A stretch of DNA of 64,000 bases from assembly GCA_032560695.1 (NCBI GenBank), contig JAWGHR010000003.1:118510-182509 (forward strand), given 5' to 3'. The position numbers and the translations under genes are program-made. Under the pieces are notes generated by a model. The model was given only the letters and a program-made list of their open reading frames with translations. It did not search any database and was not told the DNA's origin. Positions 41,430 to 50,903 of the stretch are shown here, piece by piece (position 1 is the stretch's first letter; each line of letters opens with the position of its first letter). This DNA comes from Peptoniphilus_A harei_B. GTDB taxonomy: Bacteria; Bacillota; Clostridia; Tissierellales; Peptoniphilaceae.

Positions 41430-42499
41430 AACTCAAGCATCTAAGACTTTTTAATTTTAGAAATTACAAGGGTTTAGATTTTGTTCCAGGTGAAAATATA
41501 AATGTCCTCTACGGTCTAAATGCTTCGGGAAAGACCAACTTGTTGGAATCTATTTACATGTCTATAAGAGCGACTTCCTTTAGGAGTCTAAAGGATTATG
41601 ACCTTATTAATATAGATGAAAATTCCTCAAGCATTATTACAAGATATATGACAGAAGACTACAAGGACGACTACAGGATTGAAATTTCAAAATTTGAAAA
41701 CAAAAAACTTTTTATAAATGATGACAAGGTAAACACTAAAGAATACAGAAAATCAAGATTTGTGGTACTTTTTAATCCTGAAGATCTGAATATAATAAAA
41801 TATTCACCTAAGGAAAGAAGAAAATTCTTAGACGATTTGCTTTCAAATATTGACCTAAATTACGATTTTTATATGTACAAGTACAGAAGACTCCTCTTCG
41901 AGAGAAACAAACTCCTCAAGATGAACATGGACAGAAACCTATTAGATGTCTATGACAGAGAAATCGTAAGAAATGGGACAAAGATAATTATAATGAGACT
42001 AAAGACTATTAAGAAGTTAAACGAAATTGCCAAAAAACATTATAAAAATATATCGGGAGACGACTTAAATATAACCTACCTATCCACAGTTCCTGTCTTT
42101 GTTGACGAGGAAGAGCTTATGGAAAATTATTTTAGGATATTAAAAGAATCTCTTCCAAAGGACCTTGAGAAGAGATACACAACAATTGGACCCCACAGAG
42201 ATGACTTGGATTTCAAGATAAATAAATTTTCATCTAAGTCTTATGGATCTCAAGGAGAACAAAGATCTATAGTCTTGAGTTTAAAATTAGCTGAAGCAGA
42301 TCTCATAAGAGATTTATATAAAACAAAGCCTCTACTTTTACTTGACGATGTCTTTTCAGAAATCGACTCCAAGAGAAGTAGATACTTATTACATTCACTA
42401 AAAGATTTACAGACCTTTATCACCACAACTGAGGCAGACGAATTTTTAAAATCCGTAGACGCCAATTTTTATAGGGTGAGTCAAGGTAGGATTTTGTAA
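41426..42499 (+). CDS. recF: DNA replication and repair protein RecF
   Basis: SMC-like ATPase that loads RecA at gaps. It has Walker A GLNASGKTNLLES, the signature YGSQGEQRSIVLSLKLAE and Walker B LLLLDDVFSEID. Length 357 is normal. It is coupled to yaaA by overlap and followed by gyrB after 16 bases. Confidence 0.97.
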   Translation: MKLKHLRLFNFRNYKGLDFVPGENINVLYGLNASGKTNLLESIYMSIRATSFRSLKDYDLINIDENSSSIITRYMTEDYKDDYRIEISKFENKKLFINDDKVNTKEYRKSRFVVLFNPEDLNIIKYSPKERRKFLDDLLSNIDLNYDFYMYKYRRLLFERNKLLKMNMDRNLLDVYDREIVRNGTKIIIMRLKTIKKLNEIAKKHYKNISGDDLNITYLSTVPVFVDEEELMENYFRILKESLPKDLEKRYTTIGPHRDDLDFKINKFSSKSYGSQGEQRSIVLSLKLAEADLIRDLYKTKPLLLLDDVFSEIDSKRSRYLLHSLKDLQTFITTTEADEFLKSVDANFYRVSQGRIL

Positions 42500-42515
42500 A
42501 AGAATAGGAGAAAAA

Positions 42516-44429
42516 ATGGCAAAGGACAAAAGACACTATGACGCGTCGGATATACAGGTCTTAGAAGGATTAGATCCCGTTAGAAAAAGACCAGGTATGT
42601 ATATTGGATCTACTGGACCAAGAGGTCTACACCACCTAGTTTATGAGGTTGTAGATAACTCCATTGACGAGGCTCTTGCCGGTATATGTGATCATATTAT
42701 TATAAAAATAAATAAAAATGGAAGCGTTGAAATAACTGATAATGGTTCAGGTATACCAGTTGATATCCATCCACAAACAGGTAAATCTACAGTAGAAACT
42801 GTACTTACAATCCTTCACGCAGGTGGTAAGTTTGACAACTCTGCCTACAAAGTTTCTGGTGGACTTCACGGCGTTGGTGTATCTGTAGTTAACGCTCTTT
42901 CAAATAAATTAGTTGCAACTGTAAAAAGAAATGGAAAAATTTACAGACAAGAATTTTCAAGGGGAATTAGGAAAAGTGATCTTGAAGTAATTGGAGAAAC
43001 TAAAAAAGATGATACTGGTACAACAATTTATTTTGAACCAGATGATACAATCTTTGAAACAGTAGAATTTTCTGACGAAGTTTTGGCCAAGAGATTTAGA
43101 GAGATGGCCTTCCTAAATAAGGGAATAAAAATTGAATTTATAGATGAGAGAAAAGACCTAAAGGAAGTCTACCACTATGAAGGTGGAATAAAGTCCTTTG
43201 TTGAATTTATAAATGTAAAGAAAAAGCCAGTCCATGATGAAATCATCTACATAGATGAAATTAGGGAAGAGACAGCAGTTGAAATTGCTATCCAATACAC
43301 AGACTCCTATTCAGAAGTTGTGCTTTCTTTTGCAAATAATATTAACACTGAAGAAGGTGGAACCCACCTATCAGGTTTTAGGTCAGCCCTAACAAGAACC
43401 CTAAATGATTATGGTAGAAAAAATAATATTATAAAGGAAAAGGAAGAAAACCTATCTGGTGAAGACGTTAGAGAAGGTATTTCTGCAGTTATAAGTGTAA
43501 AACTACCTGACCCACAATTTGAAGGCCAAACTAAGGCAAAACTTGGAAATTCAGAAACTAGAGGAATTGTTGATTCAGTTTTATCTGAAGACTTGGCAGT
43601 TTTCTTGGAAGAAAATCCAAGAGTAGGAAAGCAAATCCTAGACAAGGCTCTATCAGCAAGACGTGCAAGAGAAGCAGCTAGAAAGGCAAGAGATCTTACA
43701 AGAAAGAAAAACAATCTTGAGTCCATGACCTTACCTGGTAAACTTGCAGACTGTCAAAACGACGATCCAAAGAGAAATGAAATCTTCCTAGTCGAAGGTA
43801 ATTCTGCTGGTGGTTCTGCCAAAGACGGCAGGGACTCAGCCTACCAAGCGATTCTTCCTCTTAGGGGTAAGATTATGAACGTTGAAAAGGCAAGACTTGA
43901 TAGGATGCTTAACTCTTCAGAAATTCGTGCCATGATAACAGCCTTTGGAACAGGAATTGGAGAAGAATTTGATTTAGAAAAACTAAGATATGACAAGATT
44001 ATAATCATGACCGATGCCGACGTTGACGGTGCCCATATTATGACTCTTTTACTCACATTCTTCTTTAGATACATGAAGCCACTTATAGAAGAAGGTCACG
44101 TTTATGTTGCTCAAGCTCCACTTTATGGAATTGAAAAGGGAACTAAGATTTTAAGATATTGCCACAATGAAAAGGAACTTAGACTTGCTCTAAAGGAATA
44201 CAAGGACTCTAAGGTAAACATAAAGAGGTACAAGGGTCTTGGGGAAATGGACCCAGAGCAACTTTGGGAAACTACAATGAACCCAGACAACAGACTGCTC
44301 TTAAAGGTAAATATCGACGACTTAGCAGAAGCTGATGACACCTTCTCAATCCTAATGGGAACAGAAGTTGAACCAAGAAGAGACTTTATAACAGAAAACG
44401 CAGTTTACGCTGATTATATAGATGCATAG
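42516..44429 (+). CDS. gyrB: DNA gyrase subunit B
   Basis: ATPase subunit of gyrase. The GHKL ATP site (EVVDNSIDEALAG, then DNGSGIPVD and GGLHGVGVSVVNAL) is followed by the transducer domain, the TOPRIM domain (LVEGNSAGGSAKDGRD, then DADVDGAHI) and the C-terminal NRLLLKV...FSILMG block. Length 637 is normal. Nine bases separate it from gyrA. Confidence 0.98.
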   Translation: MAKDKRHYDASDIQVLEGLDPVRKRPGMYIGSTGPRGLHHLVYEVVDNSIDEALAGICDHIIIKINKNGSVEITDNGSGIPVDIHPQTGKSTVETVLTILHAGGKFDNSAYKVSGGLHGVGVSVVNALSNKLVATVKRNGKIYRQEFSRGIRKSDLEVIGETKKDDTGTTIYFEPDDTIFETVEFSDEVLAKRFREMAFLNKGIKIEFIDERKDLKEVYHYEGGIKSFVEFINVKKKPVHDEIIYIDEIREETAVEIAIQYTDSYSEVVLSFANNINTEEGGTHLSGFRSALTRTLNDYGRKNNIIKEKEENLSGEDVREGISAVISVKLPDPQFEGQTKAKLGNSETRGIVDSVLSEDLAVFLEENPRVGKQILDKALSARRAREAARKARDLTRKKNNLESMTLPGKLADCQNDDPKRNEIFLVEGNSAGGSAKDGRDSAYQAILPLRGKIMNVEKARLDRMLNSSEIRAMITAFGTGIGEEFDLEKLRYDKIIIMTDADVDGAHIMTLLLTFFFRYMKPLIEEGHVYVAQAPLYGIEKGTKILRYCHNEKELRLALKEYKDSKVNIKRYKGLGEMDPEQLWETTMNPDNRLLLKVNIDDLAEADDTFSILMGTEVEPRRDFITENAVYADYIDA

Positions 44430-44438
44430 GAGTAAACC

Positions 44439-46868
44439 ATGAGTGAAAACAATATTATAGAATCAGGAATACTTGATGTAGATATTAATAAAAAGATGAG
44501 GTCTTCTTATCTTGATTATTCAATGTCTGTAATTGTTGCAAGGGCACTTCCTGATGTACGTGATGGACTAAAACCAGTCCACAGAAGAATTTTATATGGA
44601 ATGCAGGGACTTAATCTTGCATCCAATGGACCTTACAGAAAGTCAGCAAGACTTGTTGGGGATGTAATGGGTAAGTATCACCCTCACGGTGACTCATCTA
44701 TTTACGAAGCGACAGTTAGACTTGCCCAAGACTTTAACACAAGATACACCCTAGTTGATGGCCAAGGTAACTTTGGTAACATTGACGGTGACGGGGCTGC
44801 GGCTATGCGTTATACAGAAGTTAGGATGACTAAGCTTGCAGAAGAAATGCTAAGAGATATAAACAAGGAAACTGTTGATTTTGTTCCAAACTTTGATGAA
44901 AACGAAAAGGAACCAACAATACTTCCAGCAAGATTTCCAAATCTCTTGGTAAATGGATCTTCTGGTATTGCCGTAGGTATGGCGACAAATATGGCTCCTC
45001 ACAATATGAATGAGGCCATTGACGGAATCATTGCCTATATTGATAACGATGAAATTTCTATTTCTGAACTTAACAAAATTATAAAGGGACCGGACTTTCC
45101 TACAGGCGCCCAAATTATGGGAACTGAAGGGATAAAGGAAGCCTACGAAACTGGAAGAGGAAAAATAACTGTAAGGGCAGTTGCTGAAATCAAATCCTTT
45201 AAGAACAATCGTGAAAAGATTGTAATAACAGAACTTCCTTACCAAGTAAACAAGTCCACACTTATTATGAAGATTGCAGACCTTGCAAAGAACAAGGTTA
45301 TTGATGGGATTTCAAATATCACTGATGCCTCAAATAGAAAGGGCATAAACATAATTGTTGAACTAAAAAGAGATGCTAACGCAGAAGTTGTTTTAAATAA
45401 ACTTTACAAAAACACTCAAATGCAAACAACTTTTGGGATTATCAATCTTGCCTTAGTAAATGGAAAACCAGAAATCCTAAACCTAAAACAAATTATTAGA
45501 TACTATGTAGACCACCAAGTTGAAGTTGTAACTAGGAGAACAAAGTTTGACTTAGACAAGGCAGAAAAGAGAGCACACATAGTTGAAGGTCTTTTTATAG
45601 CCCTTGACAATATTGACAGGATTATAAAAATTGTTAGAGGATCAAAGGACGACAAGGAAGCAAAGGAAAAGTTCTATGAAGAATTTAAATTAACAGAAGA
45701 ACAATCCCAAGCTATCTTGGACATGAGAATTAGAAGACTTACAGGACTTGAAAGAGATAGACTTGAAGCTGAATATGAAAAACTTCAAGCTGATATCAAG
45801 TGGTTTAAGGAAATCTTAGAAAATAATGACGTTCTTATGAACCTAATCAAGGATGAACTTCTTGAAATAAAAGAAAAATACGGTGATTTAAGAAGAACTG
45901 TAATTTCACATGATAGAACTGACATAGAAATCGAAGATATTATAAAGAGAGAAGATGTTGTTATAACTCTTACTCAATTTGGCTATATCAAGAGGATGAG
46001 CGAGGGAACTTATAAGCCACAAAAAAGAGGTGGTAGGGGAGTTTCTTCTGGCAATATGAGGGACAAGGACTTTGTAAAAGAATTATTTGTCACATCTACT
46101 CATGATATGATTTTATTCTTCACATCTCTTGGAAATGTATTTAAATTAAAGGCTTATGAAATTCCAGAAGACTCTAGGACATCGAGAGGTACTGCAATAA
46201 TTAACCTACTTGACCTAGGTGAAGATGAAAGGGTAACTTCTATAATACCAGTGAAGGAATATGACCCAGATCTTAACTTCTTAATGGTAACTGAAAAGGG
46301 ACTTATTAAGAGGACTCCATTTAAGGATTATAAAAATATTAGAAAATCTGGCATCATTGCTATAAAATTAAATGAAGGAGATAAATTAATCGACGTTCAT
46401 TTGACTAAAGATGATGAAGATGTAATACTTGTAACTAAAAAGGGTCTATCAATTAGATTTAATGAAGAACAAGTTAGAAAATCTGGAAGAAACTCCATGG
46501 GAGTTAAGTCCATAGACCTTGATAAGGATGATATTGTAGTTTCGTCTGATCTTGTAGTAGATGACAAGTACCTTCTTGTTATATCAGAAAATGGTTATGG
46601 AAAATTAACTGAAATAGATAAATACAGACCACAAAACAGAGGTGGAAAGGGACTTCTAACTTACAAGATTACTAAGAAAACTGGAGATGTAGCATCAGCT
46701 GCTGTAGTGGAAAAAGAAGACGACGTTATGATAATTGCAAATTCTGGAATTATCATAAGGATTCTAACAGAAGATATCTCTGTCCAAGGAAGAAATACAT
46801 CTGGTGTTAAACTTATGAATTTGACAGATGCAAAAGTTGTGGCTGTTGCAAATTATATTGGAGACTAG
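44439..46868 (+). CDS. gyrA: DNA gyrase subunit A
   Basis: DNA-cutting subunit. The quinolone-resistance region reads HPHGDSSIYE with Ser86 and Glu90 in wild-type form. The catalytic Tyr125 lies in AAMRYTEVRM, and the C-terminal wrapping domain has the GyrA-box, QKRGGRGV. Length 809 is normal. It is followed after eight bases by a STAS gene, so gyrase and the sigma-factor cluster may share transcripts. Confidence 0.98.
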   Translation: MSENNIIESGILDVDINKKMRSSYLDYSMSVIVARALPDVRDGLKPVHRRILYGMQGLNLASNGPYRKSARLVGDVMGKYHPHGDSSIYEATVRLAQDFNTRYTLVDGQGNFGNIDGDGAAAMRYTEVRMTKLAEEMLRDINKETVDFVPNFDENEKEPTILPARFPNLLVNGSSGIAVGMATNMAPHNMNEAIDGIIAYIDNDEISISELNKIIKGPDFPTGAQIMGTEGIKEAYETGRGKITVRAVAEIKSFKNNREKIVITELPYQVNKSTLIMKIADLAKNKVIDGISNITDASNRKGINIIVELKRDANAEVVLNKLYKNTQMQTTFGIINLALVNGKPEILNLKQIIRYYVDHQVEVVTRRTKFDLDKAEKRAHIVEGLFIALDNIDRIIKIVRGSKDDKEAKEKFYEEFKLTEEQSQAILDMRIRRLTGLERDRLEAEYEKLQADIKWFKEILENNDVLMNLIKDELLEIKEKYGDLRRTVISHDRTDIEIEDIIKREDVVITLTQFGYIKRMSEGTYKPQKRGGRGVSSGNMRDKDFVKELFVTSTHDMILFFTSLGNVFKLKAYEIPEDSRTSRGTAIINLLDLGEDERVTSIIPVKEYDPDLNFLMVTEKGLIKRTPFKDYKNIRKSGIIAIKLNEGDKLIDVHLTKDDEDVILVTKKGLSIRFNEEQVRKSGRNSMGVKSIDLDKDDIVVSSDLVVDDKYLLVISENGYGKLTEIDKYRPQNRGGKGLLTYKITKKTGDVASAAVVEKEDDVMIIANSGIIIRILTEDISVQGRNTSGVKLMNLTDAKVVAVANYIGD

Positions 46869-46876
46869 GAGGCCTT

Positions 46877-47188
46877 ATGGAATTTAAATTAGAGGCAAAA
46901 AATACTGATGAATTTTTAGTGTTGTACCCAAAGGGAGAACTTGACGTTTATAATACAAAAAAATTCAAGGAAAAATCTATAAAGTTTTATGAAAAGGATA
47001 AAAAGGATATTTTATTTGACTGTAAAGAGCTAGAATACCTAGATTCAACAGGTCTTGGTTCTCTCATCTACATCTTAAAAGAAGTGGAAAAAGAAGGCCA
47101 TAAAATTGTAATTGAAAACCTAAATCCTTCAATATTGAAACTCTTTAAGATAACAAAACTTGAAGATATGTTTGAAATCAGGGGGTAA
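46877..47188 (+). CDS. STAS-domain anti-sigma factor antagonist (RsbV/SpoIIAA-like)
   Basis: 103-residue STAS protein that in known systems releases a sigma factor by binding its anti-sigma kinase. The phosphorylation site is intact: YLDSTGLGSL with Ser57. GELDVYNTKKFKE and the C-terminal LKLFKITKLEDMF are typical. It is the first gene of STAS / anti-sigma-like / sigma, in the order of the B. subtilis spoIIA and rsbVW-sigB operons. Confidence 0.9.
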   Translation: MEFKLEAKNTDEFLVLYPKGELDVYNTKKFKEKSIKFYEKDKKDILFDCKELEYLDSTGLGSLIYILKEVEKEGHKIVIENLNPSILKLFKITKLEDMFEIRG

Positions 47189-47189
47189 T

Positions 47190-47540
47190 ATGGATACTTT
47201 AAAATATCAAATACCCAATGACGCCAAATATTTTTCTACAGTTAGGCTTATGCTTTCTGGCATCTTGAATATCCTAAATAGGGACATTGAAGAAATCGAA
47301 GATATTAAAATGGCTGTTACAGAAAGTTTAAATATTTGTCACAAGTTAACTGAGGATGACCACATAGACTTGGTCTTTGAAATAGAAGAAGATAAAAATA
47401 TAAAAATTTGTGTAAGTGAAATTAGTGAGGGAAAATTAGAAGCATCTGAAGACCTATCTCTTGCAAAGACTATCATAGATTGTCTTGTAGATGAATCTCA
47501 TTTTGATGGAAGTAAATTTATTTTATCTAAAAAATTATAA
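47190..47540 (+). CDS. Degenerate anti-sigma-factor (RsbW/SpoIIAB-like) protein
   Basis: 116 residues from the ATG at 47190, one base after the STAS stop (AGGGGGT upstream); the open frame begins at a TTG at 47160, which I reject. Position and fold pattern match RsbW/SpoIIAB-type GHKL kinases: helix IEDIKMAVTESLNICHKL aligns with the N-box region. But the ATP-site glycine motifs are not visible. Where DxGxG is expected it reads SEISEGK, and the later G-rich loop is SEDLSLAKTII. The protein is also shorter than RsbW (about 145-160). It may bind the sigma factor without kinase activity. Confidence 0.65.
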   Translation: MDTLKYQIPNDAKYFSTVRLMLSGILNILNRDIEEIEDIKMAVTESLNICHKLTEDDHIDLVFEIEEDKNIKICVSEISEGKLEASEDLSLAKTIIDCLVDESHFDGSKFILSKKL

Positions 47541-47549
47541 GGGTCTGTT

Positions 47550-48335
47550 ATGAATTTAAAAGAATACAACAATTTAGATAGAAGACTAACAAAGGAAGAG
47601 AGAAAGGACCTCTTTAAGGAATATCACGAGACCAAAGATCAAGAAATAAGAGATATCCTTATAGAAGAACACCTCTACATTGCAGAAATCCTATCTAAAA
47701 AATATACAGGCAGGGGAATAGATTATGATGATATCTACCAGGTGGCATCAATTGGACTAATCTATGCCATTGAAAGATACGACCCTGAAAAGGGATTTGA
47801 ATTTTCTTCCTTTGCCACTCCAACAATAATTGGAGAAATAAAAAAATATTTTAGAGATAATGGTTGGACTATTAGGGTCCCAAGGAGAATCCAAGAACTT
47901 TCAAAGAAAATTTCCAATGCAACTGTGAGCCTTTCACAAAAGTATCAAAAGACTCCGACTATAGACGAGATTGCAGATTACTTAGATTCAACTCCAGAAG
48001 AAGTAATGGAGGCCATGGAGGCATCCAAGGTTTATACACCACAATCTCTTGATGTTACCTATGAATCTGGAGATGAAAGTGAAGTAAACCTATCTGATTT
48101 AATTGGAGTAGAAGAAGCCTACTTTGACAAGATAGAGTCCAATGACTTCTTTAAGAAGGCCATGGAAAACTTAGACGAAGTTGAGAGGACTATATTAATT
48201 GACAGATACTTTAACAAGAGGACCCAAGTTGTAATTGCTAAGAAATTAAATATTTCTCAAATGACAGTGTCAAGGATTGAGAAGAAAGTCTTGGAGAAGA
48301 TGAGAAAAGAAGTCGCTAAGACTATGGAGGTATAA
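47550..48335 (+). CDS. RNA polymerase sigma factor, SigB/SigF/SigG family
   Basis: Group 3 sigma-70 factor, 261 aa. Region 2 is YDDIYQVASIGLIYAIERYD...FSSFATPTIIGEIKKYFRD, region 3 carries VPRRIQEL, and the region 4 helix-turn-helix is QVVIAKKLNISQMTVSRIEKK. Together with the two upstream genes this forms a partner-switch set. Sporulation genes are absent in the window, so a general-stress or envelope role (SigB-like) is more likely than SigF. The target promoters are unknown. Its stop overlaps the next start (TAATG). Confidence 0.9.
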   Translation: MNLKEYNNLDRRLTKEERKDLFKEYHETKDQEIRDILIEEHLYIAEILSKKYTGRGIDYDDIYQVASIGLIYAIERYDPEKGFEFSSFATPTIIGEIKKYFRDNGWTIRVPRRIQELSKKISNATVSLSQKYQKTPTIDEIADYLDSTPEEVMEAMEASKVYTPQSLDVTYESGDESEVNLSDLIGVEEAYFDKIESNDFFKKAMENLDEVERTILIDRYFNKRTQVVIAKKLNISQMTVSRIEKKVLEKMRKEVAKTMEV

Positions 48336-49006
48336 TGAATAGAAATAGATACCTGGTTACACTTTTAAAATTAGTGAATACCTTTGAAATAGTTGTATCA
48401 GTTCTGCTAATAGCTGGCGTAATAGTTTCAGTGCCAGATATTATGAAGTATTATTTCAAGATACTTACAAGTGACGCTGGTCTATCCTATGAAATATTTC
48501 AAAATTTCCTATCCCACGTCCTCTTGCTAGTAATAGCCATAGAGTTTGTGGTACTTATGATTGCACATACAGACACCAACATCATTCACTTGATCTTACT
48601 TGTAATTTCTAGAAAGATGTTAGTTTATTCTGACAACATGCTTGATTTACTTATAGCAACTATAGCCATAGCAGTACTCTTTGCTGTTAGGAAGTTCTTG
48701 TTGACAGGGGTAAATATGGACGCAGAAGGAGAAGGTAATGAATACTCTGCATCAACTCCTATGAAGATCCTAAACAAGAGGTATGGATTTAATATTGAGG
48801 CAGGCGAAACTACAACAATTGGTGGTTACGTAGCTGGTCTTCTTATTAAGAATGCAGAAGAAGCAGAAGTTGGAGTTATAGTCGAAGATGGCGAATACAT
48901 TTTCCAAATTGTTAAAATGGCAAGCGGTGGCGTTATAGAAACTGTTTCTATTGAGAGAATCGATGAGAAAAATAAAAAAGATGAAGAAAAAACAGAAAAT
49001 AAATAA
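48335..49006 (+). CDS. Membrane protein with C-terminal transporter-associated (CorC/HlyC-like) domain
   Basis: 223 aa. Three or four membrane segments (about 9-30, 60-80, 82-98 and 103-118) are followed by a soluble domain (about 135-223). The soluble part, LNKRYGFNIEAGETTTIGGYVAGLL, then IVEDGEYIFQIVKM, looks like the small alpha/beta module of CorC/HlyC and some potassium-channel proteins. It is coupled by one-base overlap to the sigma gene, so it may be a sensor or output of that system. The function is not known. Confidence 0.6.
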   Translation: MNRNRYLVTLLKLVNTFEIVVSVLLIAGVIVSVPDIMKYYFKILTSDAGLSYEIFQNFLSHVLLLVIAIEFVVLMIAHTDTNIIHLILLVISRKMLVYSDNMLDLLIATIAIAVLFAVRKFLLTGVNMDAEGEGNEYSASTPMKILNKRYGFNIEAGETTTIGGYVAGLLIKNAEEAEVGVIVEDGEYIFQIVKMASGGVIETVSIERIDEKNKKDEEKTENK

Positions 49007-49013
49007 AATGTAG

Positions 49014-49042
49014 AAGTGTCGGCGAGTCCGGCACTTTTTTTG
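49014..49042 (+). terminator. Terminator of the gyrA-sigma operon
   Basis: Stem AGTGTCGG/CCGGCACT with loop CGAGT, then seven T. Confidence 0.85.
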
Positions 49043-49192
49043 TAGATTTTAAAATTTATATAGGGAAAAAGAAAGGTTAATTTATTAATTAGTAATTTTT
49101 CAATAATTAAGAAAAAAAATTGTAAATTAAAAATTTTGAGCTCATGATTTTAACTTAATTTGTAAAAAGAAAGAAAAAAATATTAAAAATGT

Positions 49193-49198
49193 TATAAT
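49193..49198 (+). promoter_or_regulatory. Extended -10 promoter of glpK
   Basis: TGTTATAAT, an extended -10, 16 bp before the glpK ATG; the -35 is not convincing. Confidence 0.5.
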
Positions 49199-49213
49199 TA
49201 AATTGGTGATAAG

Positions 49214-50701
49214 ATGAAATACATAATGTCATTTGATGCAGGTACAACATCTGCTAGAACTATAATTTTTGATAAAAAAGGAAATCCAGTTTCCGTTGCC
49301 CAAAAGGACTTGATCAAACACTTCCCAAAGCCTGGCTATGTAGAAGAAGAGCCAGAGGACTTGTGGTCTAAGCAAATTGGTACAGCTGTAGAAGCTATGT
49401 CCAGGAAAGAAATCGACCCTAAGGATATTGCAGCAATTGGTATAACTAACCAAAGGGAAACAACAATTGTCTGGAATAAGAAGACCATGGAACCCGTTTA
49501 CAATGCAATTGTCTGGCAGTGTAAGAGGACTTCAAAATATTGTGAAGAATTAAAAGAAAGAGGCCTAGAAGAAACTATAAGAGAAAAGACAGGCCTTGTT
49601 ATCGACCCCTACTTTTCTGCGACAAAAATCAGGTGGATTTTGGAAAATGTCGAGGGAGCAAGAGAAATGGCAGAAAAGGGCGACCTTCTCTTTGGTACAG
49701 TTGAGACCTACCTTATCTATAAACTAACAGATGGAGAAGTTCATATTACTGACTACACCAATGCCTCAAGAACTATGCTTTTCAACATAAAAGAGAAGAA
49801 GTGGGACGATGAGCTTCTTGAGATTTTTGACATACCAAGGTCCATGCTTCCAGAAATAAAAAATTCTAGCGAAGTCTATGGCAAGTGCAAGTCCAAATAC
49901 CTTGGCTGCGAAATTCCTATAGCAGGTGCAATTGGCGACCAACAGTCATCGCTTTTTGGGACAGCATCCTTTGAAAAGGGAATGGCAAAATCTACCTTTG
50001 GTACAGGTGCCTTTATCCTAATGAATACAGGAGATGAACTAATTAGGTCACAAAATGGACTTGTGACAACTATAGCCTGGGCCATGGATGGACAAATTAA
50101 GTATGCCCTTGAAGGTTCTATCTTTGAAGCAGGTTCATGTATAGATTTTATGCGTGACAACTTGAGGATAATTGACCAGGCAGATGACTCTGAATATATG
50201 GCAAATAAGGTTAAGGATACTAACGACTGCTACTTTATACCAGCTTTCACAGGTCTAGGTGCACCATACTGGGATCAATATGCAAGGGGGTCTATAGTTG
50301 GCCTCACAGGGTCTGTAAATAAGTATCACGTAGTGAGAGCTGCCTTAGAATCAATAGCCTATTTATCCTGTGATGTAATAAAGGCTATGCAAGAGGACTC
50401 AAATACAAAAATCAGGTCCCTAACAGTTGATGGTGGAGTCAGCAAGAACAACTTCTTGATGAAGTTTTTGTCTGACATAGTTGACGTCCACATTGAAAGA
50501 CCAAAGGTTGTGGAATTAACTGCCTTGGGAGCCTGCTACATGGCAGGACTTGCTGTAGGATTTTGGAAGGATATTGACGAAATAAGAGAAAACAACGCCA
50601 TAGATAAGTGCTTCGATCCAGAAATGGATGAGTATGAGAGAAATAAAAAAATGTCAAGATGGCACGAGGCTGTAAAATATTCTATGAATTGGGCAAAATA
50701 G
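49214..50701 (+). CDS. glpK: Glycerol kinase
   Basis: FGGY-family kinase that traps glycerol as glycerol-3-phosphate. N-terminal FDAGTTSARTIIFD is the phosphate-binding loop (an Ala-Arg replaces the usual Ser-Arg, common in clostridial forms). ITNQRETTIVW, GAIGDQQSSLFG and SLTVDGGVSKNNFLM are family motifs. Length 495 is normal. No glpF or glycerol-3-phosphate dehydrogenase is adjacent. It is monocistronic with a terminator at 50735. Confidence 0.96.
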   Translation: MKYIMSFDAGTTSARTIIFDKKGNPVSVAQKDLIKHFPKPGYVEEEPEDLWSKQIGTAVEAMSRKEIDPKDIAAIGITNQRETTIVWNKKTMEPVYNAIVWQCKRTSKYCEELKERGLEETIREKTGLVIDPYFSATKIRWILENVEGAREMAEKGDLLFGTVETYLIYKLTDGEVHITDYTNASRTMLFNIKEKKWDDELLEIFDIPRSMLPEIKNSSEVYGKCKSKYLGCEIPIAGAIGDQQSSLFGTASFEKGMAKSTFGTGAFILMNTGDELIRSQNGLVTTIAWAMDGQIKYALEGSIFEAGSCIDFMRDNLRIIDQADDSEYMANKVKDTNDCYFIPAFTGLGAPYWDQYARGSIVGLTGSVNKYHVVRAALESIAYLSCDVIKAMQEDSNTKIRSLTVDGGVSKNNFLMKFLSDIVDVHIERPKVVELTALGACYMAGLAVGFWKDIDEIRENNAIDKCFDPEMDEYERNKKMSRWHEAVKYSMNWAK

Positions 50702-50734
50702 TTGTGTTTTTTTATAAAATAAATTTTAATGACA

Positions 50735-50767
50735 AGCCAGACTTATTTAAAATAGGTCTGGTTTTTT
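50735..50767 (+). terminator. Terminator of glpK
   Basis: Near-perfect stem CCAGACTTATTT/AAATAGGTCTGG followed by TTTTTT. The insertion element begins immediately after. Confidence 0.85.
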
Positions 50768-50838
50768 GTACGCTTTAGCATGAATAAACCACCAGCTATG
50801 CTGGTGGTAGGAAAAAAAGCTTTAGCTTCAAGCAAAAA

Positions 50839-50895
50839 ACCTCCCATGATAAACTATTAATGTTACTGGCAGTAGCATTAATAGAAAAGGGAGGT
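50839..50895 (+). promoter_or_regulatory. tnpA leader hairpin hiding the ribosome binding site
   Basis: CCTCCC (near 50841) pairs with GGGAGG (near 50889), the tnpA ribosome binding site. Inside is a 14-bp hairpin CTATTAATG...CATTAATAG with a GGC loop. This layout matches the translation-blocking stem known from IS200. Confidence 0.65.
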
Positions 50896-50903
50896 ATCCT
50901 AAA

